Position numbers and translations under genes: made by a program | Assembly (NCBI GenBank): GCA_009784685.1 | Contig: WRBF01000009.1 | Location: 1-50,804, forward strand | Reading direction: 5' to 3' | Length of the DNA: 50,804 bases | Origin: Defluviitaleaceae bacterium | Lineage (GTDB): Bacteria > Bacillota > Clostridia > Lachnospirales > WRBF01 | Notes under the pieces: generated by a model | Seen by the model: the letters and a program-made list of their open reading frames with translations, nothing else | Databases searched by the model: none | What the model was told of the DNA's origin: nothing | Part shown: piece after piece, positions 49,835-50,804 of the stretch | How positions within the stretch are numbered: position 1 is the stretch's first letter | Layout: every line of letters begins with the position of its first letter

Positions 49835-50620
49835 ATGATACAATCCGGAAGTAAAAATCTATTTAAAAAGCTTGTACGCCTAAATGATAAAAAAGCCCGT
49901 AATGAATCGGGCTTATTTGTCGTTGAAGGCGAAAAATTTGTTAAAGATATCGGATACGGTTTTGACATAACAGAGTATATTTTTTCAGAAGGTTATCTTG
50001 CAAAAAACGATTTTGCAGCTTTTGACCATTTAAATTCAAATATATGTCATGTGTTTTCGGATGATGATTTTGCACGTATATCAGACACGGTAACGCCTCA
50101 GGGTATATTAGCGGTTGTTAAGCAAAAAACGTACAGTTTTAATGATATAATCTCAAACGATGATCCGTTTATCATAATAGGTGAAAATATAAATGACCCG
50201 GGAAATATGGGAACTGTTATAAGAACTGCTGATGCTTGCGGTTGTGACGGTGTTGTTTTTACAGAGCAAAGCGCAGATATTTATAACCCAAAGGTTATCC
50301 GTTCAACAGCGGGTTCTTTGTGCCATCTTCCGGTTATTCAGGGGCAATCCCTACTTGATGTCGTTAGCATTTTAAAACAGCATCAAGTAAAAATAATTGC
50401 CGCAAGTTTAAAAGGCGAATTTTTGCCTTATGATGTTAATCTAAGCAGAGGAGTCGCAATTTTGCTTGGAAACGAAAGCGGCGGCTTAACAATTGAAGCC
50501 GAAGAGATGGCTGATGTTTTAGTTAAAATCCCGATGGTTGGAAAGGCTGAATCACTTAACGCCTCTGTCGCCGGCGGGGTTTTGATGTATGAAGTTGTGC
50601 GCCAACGGCTAATGTCTTGA
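49835..50620 (+). CDS. TrmH/SpoU-family RNA 2'-O-methyltransferase
   Basis: A 261-residue SPOUT methyltransferase. The N-terminal SpoU substrate-binding domain (KKLVRLNDKKARNESGLFVV, EGEKFV) precedes the knotted catalytic domain with ENINDPGNMGTVIRTADACG, FTEQSADIYNPKVIRSTAGS, LLGNESGGLT and ESLNASVAGGVLMYEV, which are the three family motifs. It probably methylates ribose in rRNA, as RlmB or its paralogues do; the target is not determinable. The ribosome binding site is poor. Confidence 0.92.
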   Translation: MIQSGSKNLFKKLVRLNDKKARNESGLFVVEGEKFVKDIGYGFDITEYIFSEGYLAKNDFAAFDHLNSNICHVFSDDDFARISDTVTPQGILAVVKQKTYSFNDIISNDDPFIIIGENINDPGNMGTVIRTADACGCDGVVFTEQSADIYNPKVIRSTAGSLCHLPVIQGQSLLDVVSILKQHQVKIIAASLKGEFLPYDVNLSRGVAILLGNESGGLTIEAEEMADVLVKIPMVGKAESLNASVAGGVLMYEVVRQRLMS

Positions 50621-50642
50621 TGTTTCTTCAAACCGCTCTTTA

Positions 50643-50801
50643 ATACTGCCCGGCAATTAAAATCATTGTAAAAATCGCAGGATTTTTGCCGCAAGACAAG
50701 GAAATGACGACGACGCGCACTAGCGGTGCGCTAGGAGGAGTTGACGCAGTATTGTGGTAAAAAGACAAGATTTTGCAAGGGTTTTAATTGCCGGGCAGTA
50801 T
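50643..50801 (+). repeat. Structured dispersed repeat, family A, copy 3
   Basis: Perfect 20-base inverted ends, ATACTGCCCGGCAATTAAAA and its complement (50782-50801). Inside are CGCAGGATTTTTGCC and GGTAAAAAGACAAGATTTT, pairing as TTTTTGCCGCAA with TTGTGGTAAAAA (two G-U wobbles), a central GCGCAC/GTGCGC hairpin, and the GACGACGACG and CTAGGAGGAG flanks seen in copy 2. It follows the TrmH-family gene and could also act at its 3' end. Confidence 0.8.
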
Positions 50802-50804
50802 AAG

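Overview
The window looks like a chromosome segment of a spore-forming, anaerobic, low-GC Gram-positive bacterium, most likely a member of Clostridia. The evidence is a set of sporulation genes (yqfC, yqfD, an SspF-type small acid-soluble spore protein), an Rnf ion-pumping electron-transfer operon, the yqfC-yqfD-phoH-yqfF-ybeY synteny, DivIVA, DnaI/DnaC-like and EcfT proteins, and AGGAGG-type ribosome binding sites with frequent TTG/GTG starts. No transposase or phage structural gene is visible, but non-coding repeats and remains of mobile DNA are numerous.

Layout. (1) 0-11 kb: a sirtuin deacylase on the plus strand, then minus-strand genes for a cyclic-2,3-diphosphoglycerate-synthetase-type GTPase, an HD-GYP phosphodiesterase, a purine permease, and a four-gene cell-wall glycan operon (GT4, DUF4330, O-antigen-ligase/polymerase, GT4-CsaB fusion). 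(2) 11-23.4 kb, plus strand: HD hydrolase and an orphan peptide-binding lipoprotein; obgE-yhbY; a site-2-protease paralogue and scpA; rnfD-G-E-A; a 600-base interval holding a perfect-consensus promoter and six tandem ~50-nt hairpin repeats; rnfB; a D-cysteine-desulfhydrase-like gene and a frameshifted yeiH. (3) 23.4-28.7 kb, minus strand: dnaI-like, ecfT, EAL-HDOD, dnaA, a candidate oriC, divIVA-like. (4) 29-37.5 kb: ctpA, tRNA-Leu(UAG), sspF-like, then yqfC-yqfD-phoH-yqfF and a YbeY-DUF3048 fusion. (5) 37.5-39.6 kb: an accessory pocket in which a decayed BrnT-type toxin-antitoxin locus is split by a 1.46-kb inverted-repeat element carrying a second toxin-antitoxin pair, followed by a MITE. 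(6) 39.6-50.6 kb: GldA/F/G-type ABC exporter, a stalk-domain secreted protein, PadR plus membrane partner, rsmI, a DrrAB-type ABC exporter, vapBC, degV and a TrmH-family methyltransferase.

Functional reading. The Rnf complex would couple ferredoxin oxidation to NAD reduction and an ion gradient, but rnfC is absent from the locus and rnfB is cut off behind its own promoter and a repeat-rich leader. The wall-glycan operon, with its pyruvyl-transferase domain, fits pyruvylated secondary-wall polysaccharide used to anchor SLH/S-layer proteins.

Strongest candidates for something undescribed: (a) the promoter / 5' hairpin / six tandem hairpins / terminator unit at 20034-20476, which reads as a discrete ~440-nt structured RNA; (b) a dispersed ~155-210-nt repeat family (1-209, 28845-28997, 50643-50801) with a conserved core but copy-specific paired arms whose G-U wobbles all fall on one strand; (c) the transposase-less toxin-antitoxin cassette nested in another toxin-antitoxin locus. 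All calls come from reading the sequence and recalling family features; no database search was made.
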